Assembly: GCF_001570365.1 (NCBI RefSeq)
Contig: NZ_BBYK01000052.1
Span: forward strand, 122,748-186,747
Reading direction: 5' to 3'
DNA from: Microtetraspora fusca
GTDB taxonomy: Bacteria; Actinomycetota; Actinomycetes; Streptosporangiales; Streptosporangiaceae
Length of the DNA stretch: 64,000 nt
Position 1 is the stretch's first letter; each line of letters begins with the position of its first letter. Below the pieces are notes generated by a model. That model worked only from the letters and a program-made list of their open reading frames with translations, did not search any database and had not been told where the DNA came from. Below, piece after piece: positions 44,887-54,686 of the stretch. Position numbers and translations under genes: made by a program.

Positions 44887-45725
44887 ACGTCGAACGGCTC
44901 AACCCGATCAGCGAGGAGGAGGCCGCCGCGATGGTGAGCCGCCAGACCAGGGACGACCTGGCCGAGCGCATCATGACGGCGCCGCCCGACGAGGCCCCGG
45001 CGCCCGTACGGCATGGCCGGTGGGGGCGGCGGCTGCTCGTCGGCGTCCCCCTGGCCGCCGTGGTCGCCGCCGCGGGGGTGGTCGTGTTCTCGGTCGCCGG
45101 TCCCGACCAGAAGGTCGGCCCGGTGTCCCTCGGTCCGAACCGGGCCGACGCCGCCGCGCTGTCCTTCCGCAAGGAGGGCGGCTCCCTCGTCGTCACGGTC
45201 AAGGACCCGGTCGCGGACCCGGCGCGCTACCGGAAGGAGTTCGCGGCCCACGGGCTGAACATCGAGCTCGACCTCAAGCCCGTCTCGCCGAGGAACGCCG
45301 GGACCGTCGTCTTCCTGGAGGACCAGGAGGGCAGCAGGATCGAGGTGATCCAGGCCGAGGGGGAGTGCGGGGTCGAGATCTGCAACGTCGGCGTCAAGGT
45401 TCCCGTGGACTACAAGGGATACGCCCACATCATCTTCGGCCGCGAGGCCCGCCCCGGCGAGATGTACGACACCGGCCCAGGCGACCGGCCCGGCGAAGGC
45501 GTCGGCCTGCCGGAGATCCCCGGACGTACGATGGCCGAGGCGTGGGACGTCCTGGCCGAACGGAAGATCACCGACGTCGAGTACCGCTACGAGTTCCGCG
45601 GCTCCGACCGGCCCTATCCGAACGGGCTCACCCGCGACCAGGTGAAGCCGGAGTGGTACGTCCGCGACGCGCTGGCCGGAAGTGAGGGGCAGGTCATCCT
45701 GTTCGTCAGCCCTGAGAAGGAATGA
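44883..45725 (+). CDS. Membrane protein partner of the ECF sigma factor, PASTA-like C-terminus
   Basis: 280 residues. A soluble N-part (about 1-48), one membrane segment near 49-71 (LLVGVPLAAVVAAAGVVVFSVAG) and an extracytoplasmic domain. The last 70 residues (EIPGRTMAEAWDVLAERKI) resemble a single PASTA repeat. The N-part lacks a zinc anti-sigma HxxxCxxC motif. Operon position and topology fit an anti-sigma factor or its co-sensor. GTG start. Confidence 0.7.
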   Translation: MNVERLNPISEEEAAAMVSRQTRDDLAERIMTAPPDEAPAPVRHGRWGRRLLVGVPLAAVVAAAGVVVFSVAGPDQKVGPVSLGPNRADAAALSFRKEGGSLVVTVKDPVADPARYRKEFAAHGLNIELDLKPVSPRNAGTVVFLEDQEGSRIEVIQAEGECGVEICNVGVKVPVDYKGYAHIIFGREARPGEMYDTGPGDRPGEGVGLPEIPGRTMAEAWDVLAERKITDVEYRYEFRGSDRPYPNGLTRDQVKPEWYVRDALAGSEGQVILFVSPEKE

Positions 45726-45731
45726 ACGCGT

Positions 45732-45760
45732 CGGGCCCCGGACACGGGGTCCGGGGCCCG
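45732..45760. terminator. Hairpin after the sigma operon
   Basis: CGGGCCCCGGAC (45732-45743) pairs with GTCCGGGGCCCG (45749-45760), 12 bp with a 5-base loop, between two convergent genes. Confidence 0.8.
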
Positions 45761-45765
45761 AAGGC

Positions 45766-45789
45766 CCGGGTCCGCCGTGGCGGACCCGG
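45766..45789. terminator. Second hairpin, 3' side of aceE
   Basis: CCGGGTCCGCC (45766-45776) pairs with GGCGGACCCGG (45779-45789) around GT, 11 bp. Likely ends aceE transcription. Confidence 0.75.
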
Positions 45790-45801
45790 AACAGCAGGGA
45801 G

Positions 45802-48552
45802 CTACACGCCCATCGACTGGGTGTCGTTGGTCTCCGCCGGAGCGCCGACCTCGGTCACGCCGTTCTTCAGGTGGTAGCGGGCGACCGCCTCGCGCAGCAC
45901 CTCGGGCTTGACCTCGCCGCGCCGGGCGAGCTGGGTCAGCACCGCCAGCGTGATCGAGGCGGCGTCCACGTGGAAGTGGCGGCGCAGCGCCGAGCGGGTG
46001 TCCGACAGGCCGAAGCCGTCGGTGCCGAGCGAGCTCCAGTCACCGGGCACCCACTGGGCGATCTGGTCCTGGACGGCCCGCATGTAGTCGCTGACGCCCA
46101 CGAACGGGCCCTGCGCCTCGGACAGCTTCCGCGTGACGTACGGCACGCGCTGCTCGGCGTCGGGGTTGAGCAGGTTGTGCTCCTCGACCGCGAGGGCCTC
46201 CCGGCGGAGCTCCGACCACGAGGTGGCCGACCAGACGGAGGCTTCCACGCCCCAGTCCTCGGCGAGGAGGCGCTGCGCCTCCAGTGCCCACGGGCCGGCG
46301 ACGCCGGAAACCAGGATGTTGGCCTTCGGCCCCCCGGTCGCGGGGGCGGGGGCGAACAGGTACAGGCCCTTGAGGATGCCCTCGACGTCCACGTCCGCCG
46401 GCTGCGCGGGCTGCGGGTACGGCTCGTTGTAGACGGTCAGGTAGTAGAAGACGTTCTCCGGCGACTCGCCGTACATCCTGCGCAGGCCGTCCTTGACGAT
46501 GTGCGCGATCTCGAACGCCCAGGCCGGGTCGTAGGCGACGGCGGCCGGGTTCGTCGAGGCGATGAGCGGCGTGTGGCCGTCCTCGTGCTGGAGGCCCTCG
46601 CCGTTCAGGGTGGTGCGGCCGGCGGTCGCGCCGAGCAGGAAGCCGCGGCCCATCTGGTCGGCGAGCTGCCACATCTGGTCGGCGGTGCGCTGGAACCCGA
46701 ACATCGAGTAGAAGATGTAGATCGGGATCATGTGCTCGCCGTGCGTGGCGTAGGAGGTGCCGGTGGCGATCACCGAGCCCATCGAGCCGGCCTCGCTGAT
46801 GCCCTCGTGCAGGATCTGCCCCTCTGTGGACTCCTTGTAGGAGAGCAGCAGCTCCCGGTCGACCGCCTCGTACGTCTGCCCGTGCGGCGAGTAGATCTTG
46901 GCGGTCGGGAACATCGCGTCGACGCCGAAGGTGCGCGCCTCGTCGGGAATGATCGGCACGAACCGGTGACCGATCTCCTTGTCCCGCATGAGGTCCTTCA
47001 GCAGCCGGACGAACGCCATGGTGGTGGCGACGTTCTGCTTGCCCGAGCCCTTGGCGAGCTGCTTGTAGACGTCGTCGCCGGGCAGCTTGAGGGCCTTGGC
47101 CCGGGTGAGCCGTTTGGGCAGGAAACCACCGAGCGCGGCCCGGCGCTCCTTCATGTAGGCGATCTCCTCGTTGTCCTCGCCGGGGTGGAAGTACGGCGGG
47201 AGGTCGCCTTCGAGGTCCTTGTCCGGGATCGGCAGGTAGAGCCGGTCGCGGAACTCCTTGAGCTCGGCCTTCGACATCTTCTTCATCTGGTGAGTCGCGT
47301 TGCGCGCCTCGAAGTCCTTGCCGAGGGTCCAGCCCTTGATGGTCTGGGCGAGGATGACGGTCGGCTGGCCGACGTGCTCGCTGGCCGCCTTGAACGCCGC
47401 GTAGACCTTGCGGTAGTCGTGGCCGCCGCGCGACAGCTTGCGGATGTCGTCGTCGGTCAGGTGCTCGACCATCTTGCGCAGCCGCGGGTCGCTGCCGAAG
47501 AAGTGATCACGGATGTACGCCCCGGACTCGACCGAGTAGGTCTGGAACTGGCCGTCGGGCGTGGTGTTCATCTGGTTGACCAGGACGCCGTCCACGTCGG
47601 CGGCGAGCAGCGGGTCCCAGTCGCGGCCCCAGACGACCTTGATGACGTTCCAGCCGGCGCCCCGGAAGTAGGACTCCAGCTCCTGGATGATCTTGCCGTT
47701 GCCGCGTACCGGACCGTCGAGTCGCTGCAGGTTGCAGTTGATGACGAAGGTGAGGTTGTCCAGCTCCTCGCGCGCGGCCAGACCGATCGCGCCCAGCGAC
47801 TCGGGCTCGTCCATCTCGCCGTCGCCCAGGAAGCACCACACGTGGCTGCGGCTGGTGTCCTTGATCTGGCGGTTCAGCAGGTAGCGGTTGAACCGCGCCT
47901 GGTAGATCGCCGCGATCGGCCCCAGACCCATGGAGACCGTGGGGAACTCCCAGAAGTCGGGCATGAGCCGCGGGTGCGGGTAGGACGGCAGACCCTTGAT
48001 CCCGTGGGACAGCTCCTGCCGGAACGCGTCCAGCTCCGGAGCCGACAGGCGGCCCTCGAGGAACGCGCGGGCGTAGATGCCGGGCGCCGCGTGACCCTGG
48101 ATGAACACCTGGTCACCGGACTCGCCGTGGTCCTTGCCCCGGAAGAAGTGGTTGAAGCCCACCTCGTACAGCGAGGCCGCGGAGGCGTACGTCGCGATGT
48201 GGCCGCCGACGTTGGTGCGGGCGTTGGCCCGGGTGACCATCACGGCCGCGTTCCAGCGGATGTAGGCCCGGATGCGGCGCTCGACGTACTCGTCGCCGGG
48301 GAACCAGGGCTCTCGCTCCGGTGGAATGGTGTTGATGTAGTCGGTGCTCCGCAGGCCGGGCACGCCGACCTGGTGCTCTCGAGCCCGCTCCAGGAGTCGG
48401 AGCATCAGATAGCGGGCGCGGGTGCGGCCCTCCGTCTTGATGACGTTGTCGAGCGATTCGAGCCATTCCCTGGTCTCGCTCGGGTCGACATCAGGCAACT
48501 GGCTGGGTAGGCCGTCACTGATGATCGAGAAGCGCTGGCGTCCGGAAGCCAC
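45802..48552 (-). CDS. aceE: Pyruvate dehydrogenase E1 component (homodimeric, AceE)
   Basis: 916 residues, thiamine-diphosphate enzyme that decarboxylates pyruvate and passes the acetyl group to the E2 lipoyl domain. The TPP motif starts GDG at 243-245 and ends NCN at 272-274. The GTG at 48552 follows GGAAGG. E2 and E3 genes are not next to it. The order aceE, then DUF3052, peroxiredoxin and kinase on the other strand matches Streptomyces. Confidence 0.96.
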   Translation of the reverse strand: MASGRQRFSIISDGLPSQLPDVDPSETREWLESLDNVIKTEGRTRARYLMLRLLERAREHQVGVPGLRSTDYINTIPPEREPWFPGDEYVERRIRAYIRWNAAVMVTRANARTNVGGHIATYASAASLYEVGFNHFFRGKDHGESGDQVFIQGHAAPGIYARAFLEGRLSAPELDAFRQELSHGIKGLPSYPHPRLMPDFWEFPTVSMGLGPIAAIYQARFNRYLLNRQIKDTSRSHVWCFLGDGEMDEPESLGAIGLAAREELDNLTFVINCNLQRLDGPVRGNGKIIQELESYFRGAGWNVIKVVWGRDWDPLLAADVDGVLVNQMNTTPDGQFQTYSVESGAYIRDHFFGSDPRLRKMVEHLTDDDIRKLSRGGHDYRKVYAAFKAASEHVGQPTVILAQTIKGWTLGKDFEARNATHQMKKMSKAELKEFRDRLYLPIPDKDLEGDLPPYFHPGEDNEEIAYMKERRAALGGFLPKRLTRAKALKLPGDDVYKQLAKGSGKQNVATTMAFVRLLKDLMRDKEIGHRFVPIIPDEARTFGVDAMFPTAKIYSPHGQTYEAVDRELLLSYKESTEGQILHEGISEAGSMGSVIATGTSYATHGEHMIPIYIFYSMFGFQRTADQMWQLADQMGRGFLLGATAGRTTLNGEGLQHEDGHTPLIASTNPAAVAYDPAWAFEIAHIVKDGLRRMYGESPENVFYYLTVYNEPYPQPAQPADVDVEGILKGLYLFAPAPATGGPKANILVSGVAGPWALEAQRLLAEDWGVEASVWSATSWSELRREALAVEEHNLLNPDAEQRVPYVTRKLSEAQGPFVGVSDYMRAVQDQIAQWVPGDWSSLGTDGFGLSDTRSALRRHFHVDAASITLAVLTQLARRGEVKPEVLREAVARYHLKNGVTEVGAPAETNDTQSMGV

Positions 48553-49032
48553 TGGGTCTCGCCTTCCGAGGATGGACTATGTCTTGTCTAGGCACTTCCA
48601 TCCTGGCCGCTTGCCCCGGAAAGTGCATCTCTACTGCCGGGTAACCAGGATGTCCCTGCTGGCAGGCAGGGATACAAGGCCTAGACCACCGATGGTAGGA
48701 CGATTCTTACAGACCGCCCAGAGTGTCTCGGTCTCCGGGGGCGATCACGGGCTGCCGTCCCCCGATTTCCCCCTGTGGATCGGCGGATCCGCGCCGTTCG
48801 ATCAGGTGTCTCGCTCGCGCGGGTCGCCGCCCGATTTCTCCTGGTCTTGCCTGGTTCGCTGCGGCCGTTCGGTGTCCGTGGCGTAAGCCGCTCGCCATCC
48901 GCCCCGTCCGTCGTGATGGGACAGCGTAACGTTTCGGTATGCGTTGTTCCTCCCTCTTACGGAGGATGGGTTACTCCCCTTCCCAGCGGGCGAAAGCCGT
49001 ATCAGGCTCTGGAATGAGAGGGAGGAAACGAG
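48553..49032. other. Divergent intergenic region upstream of aceE
   Basis: About 480 bases without a convincing gene. It is less GC-rich than the coding DNA around 48560-48700 and 48920-49010, which fits promoters for aceE on one side and the DUF1918 gene on the other. No riboswitch or RNA gene was recognised. Confidence 0.5.
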
Positions 49033-49227
49033 ATGCATGCAACGGTGGGTGACCGGCTCCTGGTGCATGGGACCGTCGTGGGAGAGCACGAGAAGCGCGG
49101 CGAGATCATCGAGGTACGTGGACCCGGTGGCGAGCCGCCGTACGTCGTCAGGTTCGACGACGGACACACCGGCCTGGTGTTCCCCGGCCCGGACGCGGTC
49201 GTCGTCCCAGCTCAGCGGGGATCGTAA
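49033..49227 (+). CDS. DUF1918 domain small protein
   Basis: 64 residues, one SH3-like beta barrel: VGDRLLVHGTVVGEHEKRGEIIEVRGPGGEPPYVVRF. GAGGGAGGAAACGAG directly precedes the ATG, a strong ribosome site. Function unknown; widespread and often abundant in actinomycetes. Confidence 0.9.
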   Translation: MHATVGDRLLVHGTVVGEHEKRGEIIEVRGPGGEPPYVVRFDDGHTGLVFPGPDAVVVPAQRGS

Positions 49228-49240
49228 GTAATATCGCGCT

Positions 49241-49654
49241 GTGAGATCCAGGGAGATCGCGGTGCGGACCGGAGCGCGCGACCGGGTGTACGACATCACC
49301 GGTGAGTGTGAGGAGTTCGCGCGCGAGTGCGGGGGAGACGGGTTGTTGCACGTCTTCGTGCCGCACGCGACGGCGGGGATCGCCCTCATCGAGCTCGGAT
49401 CGGGCAGCGACGAGGACCTTCTCGCCGCGCTCGGCGACCTGCTTCCCGCGGACGACCGTTGGAGGCATGCGCACGGCTCGCGCGGGCATGGAAGATCCCA
49501 TGTCATGCCCGCGATCATCCCGCCGTACGCGACGATCCCGGTGCTGGACGGGAGGCTCGCGCTGGGCACGTGGCAGTCGGTGTCCCTTGTCGATCTCAAC
49601 GTGGACAACCCCGACCGGCGTGTTCGTTTGTCGTTTTTGTCGGATTTTAGATAA
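49241..49654 (+). CDS. YjbQ/UPF0047 family (secondary thiamine-phosphate synthase-like)
   Basis: 137 residues, GTG start. Conserved residues include HATAGIALIE, DDRWRHAH, GHGRSHVMPAI and LGTWQSV, all typical of UPF0047. Some members carry weak thiamine-phosphate synthase activity. It lies 13 bp after the DUF1918 gene and is probably co-transcribed with it. Confidence 0.88.
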   Translation: MRSREIAVRTGARDRVYDITGECEEFARECGGDGLLHVFVPHATAGIALIELGSGSDEDLLAALGDLLPADDRWRHAHGSRGHGRSHVMPAIIPPYATIPVLDGRLALGTWQSVSLVDLNVDNPDRRVRLSFLSDFR

Positions 49655-49786
49655 CGGTGCGGGTCACCGGTCGTGGCGACCGTTGACGACGGTGGGTCAC
49701 AGCGTGTGGACTGTGCCGAAGCATGGCTCTCAGAGGAGCCGGACAACCGCATGCAAGGCGGGGTCACCCAAGCAGGAGGGATAAAC

Positions 49787-50215
49787 GTGAGCGCGACCGC
49801 GGGTCAGGCGCAGGGCGAGCGCGGCCTGGCCGAACGACTCGGCCTCAAAGCCGGTCAGGTGGTGCAGGAGATCGGCTGGGACGAGGACTGCGACGAGGCA
49901 CTTCGCGAGTCCATCGAAGAGCTGACCGGCAACGAGTTGGTGGACGAGGAGTACGAGGACGTCGTCGACGTGGTGCTGCTGTGGTGGCGCGACGGCGACG
50001 GTGATCTCTTCGACGCTCTCAGCGACGCCATGACGGCACTCGCCGACGGAGGCCAGATCTGGTTGCTGACCCCGAAGGCGGGGCGGGATGGCCACGTCGA
50101 GCCCAGCGACATCGGTGAGGACGCGACGACCGCCGGCCTCTCCCAGACGAGCAGCATCAGCGCCGCCCGGGACTGGTCCGGAACGCGGCTGGTCACGCCC
50201 AAGGCCCGCCGTTGA
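49787..50215 (+). CDS. DUF3052 family protein
   Basis: 142 residues from GTG 49787, six bases after AGGAGGG. The sequence LAERLGLKAGQVVQEIGWDEDCDEALRESIEELTG marks DUF3052. The C-terminus (ARDWSGTRLVTPKAR) is also conserved. Acidic and soluble. Its place beside aceE is conserved in actinomycetes. Function unknown. Confidence 0.88.
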   Translation: MSATAGQAQGERGLAERLGLKAGQVVQEIGWDEDCDEALRESIEELTGNELVDEEYEDVVDVVLLWWRDGDGDLFDALSDAMTALADGGQIWLLTPKAGRDGHVEPSDIGEDATTAGLSQTSSISAARDWSGTRLVTPKARR

Positions 50216-50294
50216 ACTGACGCCGACGCCCTGCCGTACGGCCCGGCGATGCCGTGCGGCAGGATGATGTGCGACCAACCCGGAGGAGGCGCGC

Positions 50295-50750
50295 ATGTCG
50301 GTGGAAGTCGGGGAACGGGCTCCGGAATTCGAACTCCAGGACCAGCACGGCGCCCCTGTCCGTCTCGCGGACCTGCGCGGACGCAACGTGGTGCTCGTCT
50401 TCTATCCTCTGGCGTTCACCGGCGTGTGCCACGGTGAGCTGAACGCGATCCGTGACGATCTCCTCCCTGCGGTCGCCGACGACGTCGAGGTGCTGACCGT
50501 CTCGGTCGACTCCGTCTTCGCTCACCGCGCCTGGGCCGATCGGGAGGGCTACACCTTTCCCATGCTCTCGGACTTCTGGCCGCACGGTGAGGTGGCCCGG
50601 GCGTACGGTGTGTTCGACGAGGAGAAGGGGGTCGCGAACCGCGGCACCTTCATCATCGACCGTGAGGGCGTCATCCGCTGGAAGGTCGTGAATCCGATCG
50701 GATCCGCGCGTGACGTCACCGAGTACCAGAAGGTGCTCACACACCTGTGA
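50295..50750 (+). CDS. 1-Cys peroxiredoxin (AhpE-like)
   Basis: 151 residues, thioredoxin fold. The peroxidatic Cys45 lies in PLAFTGVCHGEL, with Thr42 two places before it, the usual Thr-x-x-Cys. No resolving cysteine is seen, as in Mycobacterium AhpE. It reduces peroxides using an external thiol such as mycoredoxin. The ATG follows GGAGG. Confidence 0.9.
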   Translation: MSVEVGERAPEFELQDQHGAPVRLADLRGRNVVLVFYPLAFTGVCHGELNAIRDDLLPAVADDVEVLTVSVDSVFAHRAWADREGYTFPMLSDFWPHGEVARAYGVFDEEKGVANRGTFIIDREGVIRWKVVNPIGSARDVTEYQKVLTHL

Positions 50751-50772
50751 CCCTGCCTTACGGGAGGCGAAG

Positions 50773-51084
50773 ATGCCCTGCTTCCATTGCGGGGCCCGGC
50801 AGACCGACCCGGTCCGCGGCGTGAGTCCCTGGAAACGCGGGGTGCGCCATGAGACGCAGGTCCTGATCTGCCCGGACTGCCAGCGTGCGCACGATCTCGA
50901 TCTCGACGCGTGCGTCTCGTGCGGTTCCACCGCGTTGATCTGCCGCCTCGGCGAGGTCGAGTGCCGCTCCTGCGGCGCCGTGCGGGCCGCGCGCTCCTGC
51001 GAGTCCCTGGTCACCGCGCCCGGATCACCCGATCTGTCGGCCGAGGTCGAGGCGGCGCTCAACCGGGTCCTCGGCCGTTCCTGA
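50773..51084 (+). CDS. Small zinc-ribbon protein
   Basis: 103 residues with four CxxC pairs: CFHCG, CPDC, CVSCG and CRSCG, forming two zinc ribbons. The ATG at 50773 follows GGGAGG. No enzyme motif. It lies 22 bp after the peroxiredoxin gene and is probably in the same operon. Confidence 0.8.
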   Translation: MPCFHCGARQTDPVRGVSPWKRGVRHETQVLICPDCQRAHDLDLDACVSCGSTALICRLGEVECRSCGAVRAARSCESLVTAPGSPDLSAEVEAALNRVLGRS

Positions 51085-51138
51085 TCGTCTTTGGGCGTGG
51101 ATTTGGCGAAAACGTCCTTTGGTGAGGACGATGTCCGG

Positions 51139-52089
51139 GTGAATTACGTGGTTGCCCTCGATGTGGGCGGTACGTCGATGAAGGGCGGGCTCGTCACGCG
51201 CTCCGGCGAGGTGACCCCTTTCGCCGGGCACCCGACGGAACGTGAACGGGGGCCGGCCGCTGTGGTCGCCGCCATCCGCGCCTACGTGGGCGAGCTGGCC
51301 GGGCACGGGCGCGCCCGCTACGGGGGGGAGCCGTCCGGCGTCGGCCTCGCCGTACCGGGGATCGTGACCTCTTCCATGGCCGTCTACTCGGCCAACATCG
51401 GGTGGCGGGACGTGCCCGCCGAGGAGTTCGTGCCGGGCGACGTCCCTGCGCGTCTCGGGCACGACGTACGCACCGGTGGGCTGGCCGAGAGCGTCTTCGG
51501 CGCCGGCCGCGACACCGCCGACTTCCTCTTCCTCCCCATCGGCACGGGCATCGCGGGCGCGGTCGTCGTGCGTGGCGAGCCGTACGGCGGGGTGCACGGA
51601 TGGGGCGGCGAGATCGGCCACACCACCGTCTGGCCGTCGGGCGAGCCGTGCGCGTGCGGCCAGATCGGCTGCCTGGAGACGTACGCGTCCGCGTCGGCGG
51701 TGTCCCGGCGCTACGAGCGACGCACCGGCCGCGCGGCCACCGCGAAGGAGGTCGTGACGCTGGCGGCGTCGGGCGACCCCGACGCGCGCGAGGTCTTCGA
51801 CGAGGCGATCGAGGCGCTGGCGATCTCGCTCGGCTCGTACACGCTGCTGCTGGACCCGTCGCTGATCGTCATCGGCGGCGGCCTCGGGGAGGCGGGAGCC
51901 GCCCTGTTCGATCCGCTGCGTGAACGGCTCGCCGCGCGGCTCGCCTTCTGCGAGCCCCCCGAACTCCGCCCGTCGGCCCTCGGCGTACACGCGGGGATGC
52001 TGGGCGCCGCGCTGCTCGGCTGGCAGGCCGCCGACGAGCCCGGCGTGGGCGCCGACTGGACGCCGGAGAGGCTGCTCGGCGCACATTAG
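51139..52089 (+). CDS. ROK-family sugar kinase (glucokinase-like)
   Basis: 316 residues from GTG 51139. The ATP motif DVGGTSMKGG starts at residue 8; the ROK zinc motif is CACGQIGCLE with its His in GEIGHTT; catalytic Asp in the GHD segment. It phosphorylates glucose, N-acetylmannosamine or a similar sugar. A TTG at 51091 gives a longer alternative. Confidence 0.9.
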   Translation: MNYVVALDVGGTSMKGGLVTRSGEVTPFAGHPTERERGPAAVVAAIRAYVGELAGHGRARYGGEPSGVGLAVPGIVTSSMAVYSANIGWRDVPAEEFVPGDVPARLGHDVRTGGLAESVFGAGRDTADFLFLPIGTGIAGAVVVRGEPYGGVHGWGGEIGHTTVWPSGEPCACGQIGCLETYASASAVSRRYERRTGRAATAKEVVTLAASGDPDAREVFDEAIEALAISLGSYTLLLDPSLIVIGGGLGEAGAALFDPLRERLAARLAFCEPPELRPSALGVHAGMLGAALLGWQAADEPGVGADWTPERLLGAH

Positions 52090-52105
52090 CCCTACCGTGA
52101 CGCGA

Positions 52106-52146
52106 CGGACCGGCGACGGCGGAGATGCTCCGGCGCCGCCGGTCCG
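52106..52146. terminator. Terminator-like stem after the ROK kinase gene
   Basis: CGGACCGGCG (52106-52115) pairs with CGCCGGTCCG (52137-52146); the middle can pair further. It lies 17 bp after the kinase stop. Confidence 0.6.
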
Positions 52147-52220
52147 TACGCGAAGGGAAACGGACCGATCTCCCGATGTGCTGAAAGGCGCCCCGGTGTC
52201 GTAAGGTGTAGTCCCGTCTG

Positions 52221-52295
52221 GGGCGGTTAGCTCAGTGGTAGAGCACTCGCCTTACAAGCGAGGGGTCACTGGTTCGAACCCAGTACCGCCCACCA
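52221..52295 (+). tRNA. tRNA-Val (anticodon TAC), CCA encoded
   Basis: A full cloverleaf: acceptor GGGCGGT/ACCGCCC, D-arm GCTCAGTGGTAGAGC, anticodon stem CTCGC/GCGAG with loop CTTACAA, T-arm ACTGGTTCGAACCCAGT. The TAC anticodon reads GTA/GTG valine codons. The body is 52221-52292 and CCA follows. The integrase remnant lies just downstream, on the minus strand. Confidence 0.95.
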
Positions 52296-52309
52296 GCGAA
52301 AACAAGCCT

Positions 52310-52327
52310 CGTAGCGATCTTGCTACG
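52310..52327. terminator. Small hairpin between tRNA-Val and the integrase remnant
   Basis: CGTAGC (52310-52315) pairs with GCTACG (52322-52327). Weak; may end the tRNA or integrase transcript. Confidence 0.35.
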
Positions 52328-52332
52328 ACGTT

Positions 52333-52527
52333 TCGTGCCATTAGCGGGCCATTAGCCGATATAGGCGATCTTGCTCAGGGACCACTCGCCTTGGCTGGCA
52401 GGACTTCCGTGATCTTTCCGTTCATGGTGGTCGCGATCTTGCGGTCCGCCTCCGCCGTGCGGTGTTGGTAGATCATCGCGGCGCGCACGCTGTCATGGCC
52501 CACCATCAGGTCGCGGAGGGAAGCGCC
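52333..52527. repeat. About 195-bp direct repeat (integrase 3' end), copy 1
   Basis: Matches 59493-59693 at most positions with no indel in the first 160 bases; a 6-base gap follows. Both copies start at TCGTGCCATTAGCG. Confidence 0.85.
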
Positions 52528-52593
52528 GGCACTGGCCGCGATCGTGTTCCCGGTGTGGCGGAGATCGTGGGAATGGAGCCCGGGGACGCCGAA
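52375..52593 (-). pseudogene. Tyrosine recombinase (integrase) C-terminal remnant
   Basis: The minus frame gives [15 protein letters not shown] (HxxR box) and [13 protein letters not shown] (catalytic Tyr), the end of a phage/AICE-type integrase, about 73 residues. Two codons are missing before GHDS compared with the 59535 copy (MKRMGHDS here read as MVGHDS). The N-terminal three quarters of the gene is absent. It faces the tRNA-Val, as integrases of tRNA-targeting elements do. Confidence 0.8.
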
Positions 52594-52703
52594 ATGCGGC
52601 AAGGGTTAGGCGGAATGATCTGGTCGTCCGTCGCGGTCATCAGCATGGCCCGTGCGTGTCACTGTATGGGTGCTTCGGGTCAGGCATGCGCGATCATGAT
52701 CGG

Positions 52704-53405
52704 ATGGAGAGTCGTTTCCTTGCAATCGCTGAGCTGGTCGAAGCCCCGTCCGCGGCGGTCGTAGTCGACGTCATGCGTGCCTTCACAGTGGCTGCCTGGG
52801 TCTTCGCCCAGGGAGCGGAAAAAATCGTTCTCGCTGAGTCGCTGGACGAAGCCCTGGTGCTCAAGGCTCGCCACCCGGATTGGGTGGCGCTCAAAGACGG
52901 TCCGCCGGCGACAGGGTTCGACACCGTCAACTCACCGGGCCTGCTGCGGTCTGATGACCTTGGCGGACGGACCGTTGTGCAGAAGACCACGGCAGGGACG
53001 GTCGGCGCCCTTGCTGTCAAGGAGGCGTCGCTGGTGCTGTGCGCCAGCTTCGTGGTGGCGGAGGCAACGGCTCGGCTGTTGCGGACACGCGGGTGCGGCA
53101 GTGTCACGTTCGTGGTCACCGGCGACGAGGGGCGTGCCGATGAAGATCTGGCGTGCGCCCAATACATCGCCCAGAGGGCCACCGGGGCCGGGGCGGATGC
53201 GTCTGAGTTCCTCCGCCGCGCCGGCGAGTCACGCGCCGCCGCCGAGTTGGCGGAGGGTGTGCGCCAAGGAGCCCATCCTGATGACGTCGCGCTCTGTCTT
53301 GAACTGGACCGGTTCCCCTTTGCCATGGTGGCCGCCTTGGAGGACTCGCTCATGGTCCTCCGCCCGTGCGCTGTGCCGTCTCTGACCGACGAGGCTTCGA
53401 TCTGA
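52704..53405 (+). CDS. 2-phosphosulfolactate phosphatase family protein (ComB-like)
   Basis: 233 residues from ATG 52704 ([11 protein letters not shown]); in-frame starts also at 52656 and 52686. ComB features are [33 protein letters not shown] and [10 protein letters not shown]. ComB proteins are Mg-dependent phosphatases of the coenzyme M pathway; actinomycete homologues have unknown roles because they lack methanogenesis. It appears intact within the island. Confidence 0.8.
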   Translation: MESRFLAIAELVEAPSAAVVVDVMRAFTVAAWVFAQGAEKIVLAESLDEALVLKARHPDWVALKDGPPATGFDTVNSPGLLRSDDLGGRTVVQKTTAGTVGALAVKEASLVLCASFVVAEATARLLRTRGCGSVTFVVTGDEGRADEDLACAQYIAQRATGAGADASEFLRRAGESRAAAELAEGVRQGAHPDDVALCLELDRFPFAMVAALEDSLMVLRPCAVPSLTDEASI

Positions 53406-53848
53406 TCGCTGGTGAGGTCCGACCCTCGCCATACGAACCGGCATCCGGTCGGGTATGTGGCATCAGCTGCATGTCCCGTTGACGGTGGTTCGGGTGTCGA
53501 AACGGACGGAGGCGTGGCGGGAGCGTGCCAGCAGCATCGGAGTAGAGGTGCCGCCTTCGGCGTCGTGTGTCAGGGCGCTGTGGCGGAGCAGTGGAGGGTC
53601 GAGCCGTCCAGTCCTCGACGTCCTCGGGAGAAGTGAGCGGGTTGGCCAGTAGCCGGGTGTTCTCCTCGAAGATCTCCTCGGCACGAGGGTAGGAGGTCGA
53701 GCACGCCGCCAGCCCGTCTAGCGGACCTGACCAGTCAGCAGCACCGACCACGTCTCCCAGCCCTGCCCCACTCGCCAGCGGTGGGTCTCGCTAATCTCAG
53801 GGGCGTGAACCGGTAGAAGATGGACGGCTGCTGGCTCGGCCACTCCGA
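53406..53848. other. Island intergenic region, no gene called
   Basis: About 440 bases. A minus-strand stretch near 53600-53740 reads EEIFEENTRLLANPLTSPEDVEDW, which is protein-like, but it loses this character in both directions. It may be a gene fragment. Confidence 0.4.
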
Positions 53849-54412
53849 TCAGCAGGTGTTGGGAATGCCCACCTTGGCCGCGAACTCGGTGGTGAAGACC
53901 ACCATGACATCGTCGGTGCCCAGGGCGTAGGCCCCTCCCGGTGGATAATCCGCTGGCCGGCCGACGGCGATCCACACTGCCCTCTCTCGCGAGCACAACC
54001 GGATGGCGTCCGGCACCCGGATGCCGTGCCTAGGGCCTTCGGCCCAGGCGATGTCAACGGAGGTCAGCTTTCCACCGACCAGGGTTGACCAGCGCACATG
54101 ATCGGTCACATCCACCTGCGCCGAGCCTCCTGGCTCTCCGATCCCTAGCAGGTGATCGGTCATCGGCTCAGGGAAGAGTTCAAGCCCGTAGTGGTCGAAG
54201 CTGCTTCCCCACACGGCCGAGAATCGAGCGCCGTCGCCGGTGAGCAACTCGACGCCCATGGTCGGCTGGTGCCACGGCCCGAAGTCCCAGTCTTCGACTT
54301 CGCAACCGTCCTCCCCGCCCATCAGGGGGTAGTAGATGACCCTCTCGATACGCCTGCCCCGCAACAGAGCAACCGTACGCTCATACTCCAGCGTGGTCAG
54401 GGGCGATGACAC
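53849..54412 (-). CDS. Hypothetical protein of the island
   Basis: 187 residues from a GTG at 54412. The C-terminal part is well composed (VELLTGDGARFSAVWGSSFDHYGLELFPEPM, later VDIAWAEGPRHGIRVPDAIRL). No family is recognised; the size and composition recall immunity or contact-system proteins, but this is only an impression. The frame continues upstream of the GTG without protein character, and no ribosome site is clear. Confidence 0.55.
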   Translation of the reverse strand: MSSPLTTLEYERTVALLRGRRIERVIYYPLMGGEDGCEVEDWDFGPWHQPTMGVELLTGDGARFSAVWGSSFDHYGLELFPEPMTDHLLGIGEPGGSAQVDVTDHVRWSTLVGGKLTSVDIAWAEGPRHGIRVPDAIRLCSRERAVWIAVGRPADYPPGGAYALGTDDVMVVFTTEFAAKVGIPNTC

Positions 54413-54686
54413 CGGTACAGCATCGCTCAGTGCAGGTAACCTCGGCCACCCAATACGCGGTCTGAGGGTTCGCGAATGCCTGACGGGCCGGGGCACTTTG
54501 GGGGCACATGACTCCGAAAAGCGTTGGCAAGCGATGACAACGAATGAAAGCGTTATCGCAGGTCGTCTATGGTGTAGGGCGAATCCGTGCAGGTAGGGAG
54601 CGTGCGCAATTTGTAGCCGCCCTACAGGCCAACTTGATTCTCGGGGGCGTGCAGCGAGTTCCCCGTCTCTCCTGAGTTGCACCGTG

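Noticed and set aside
45682..48510. 942-residue plus-strand frame over aceE
   Set aside because: Antisense shadow; AceE is certain on the other strand.
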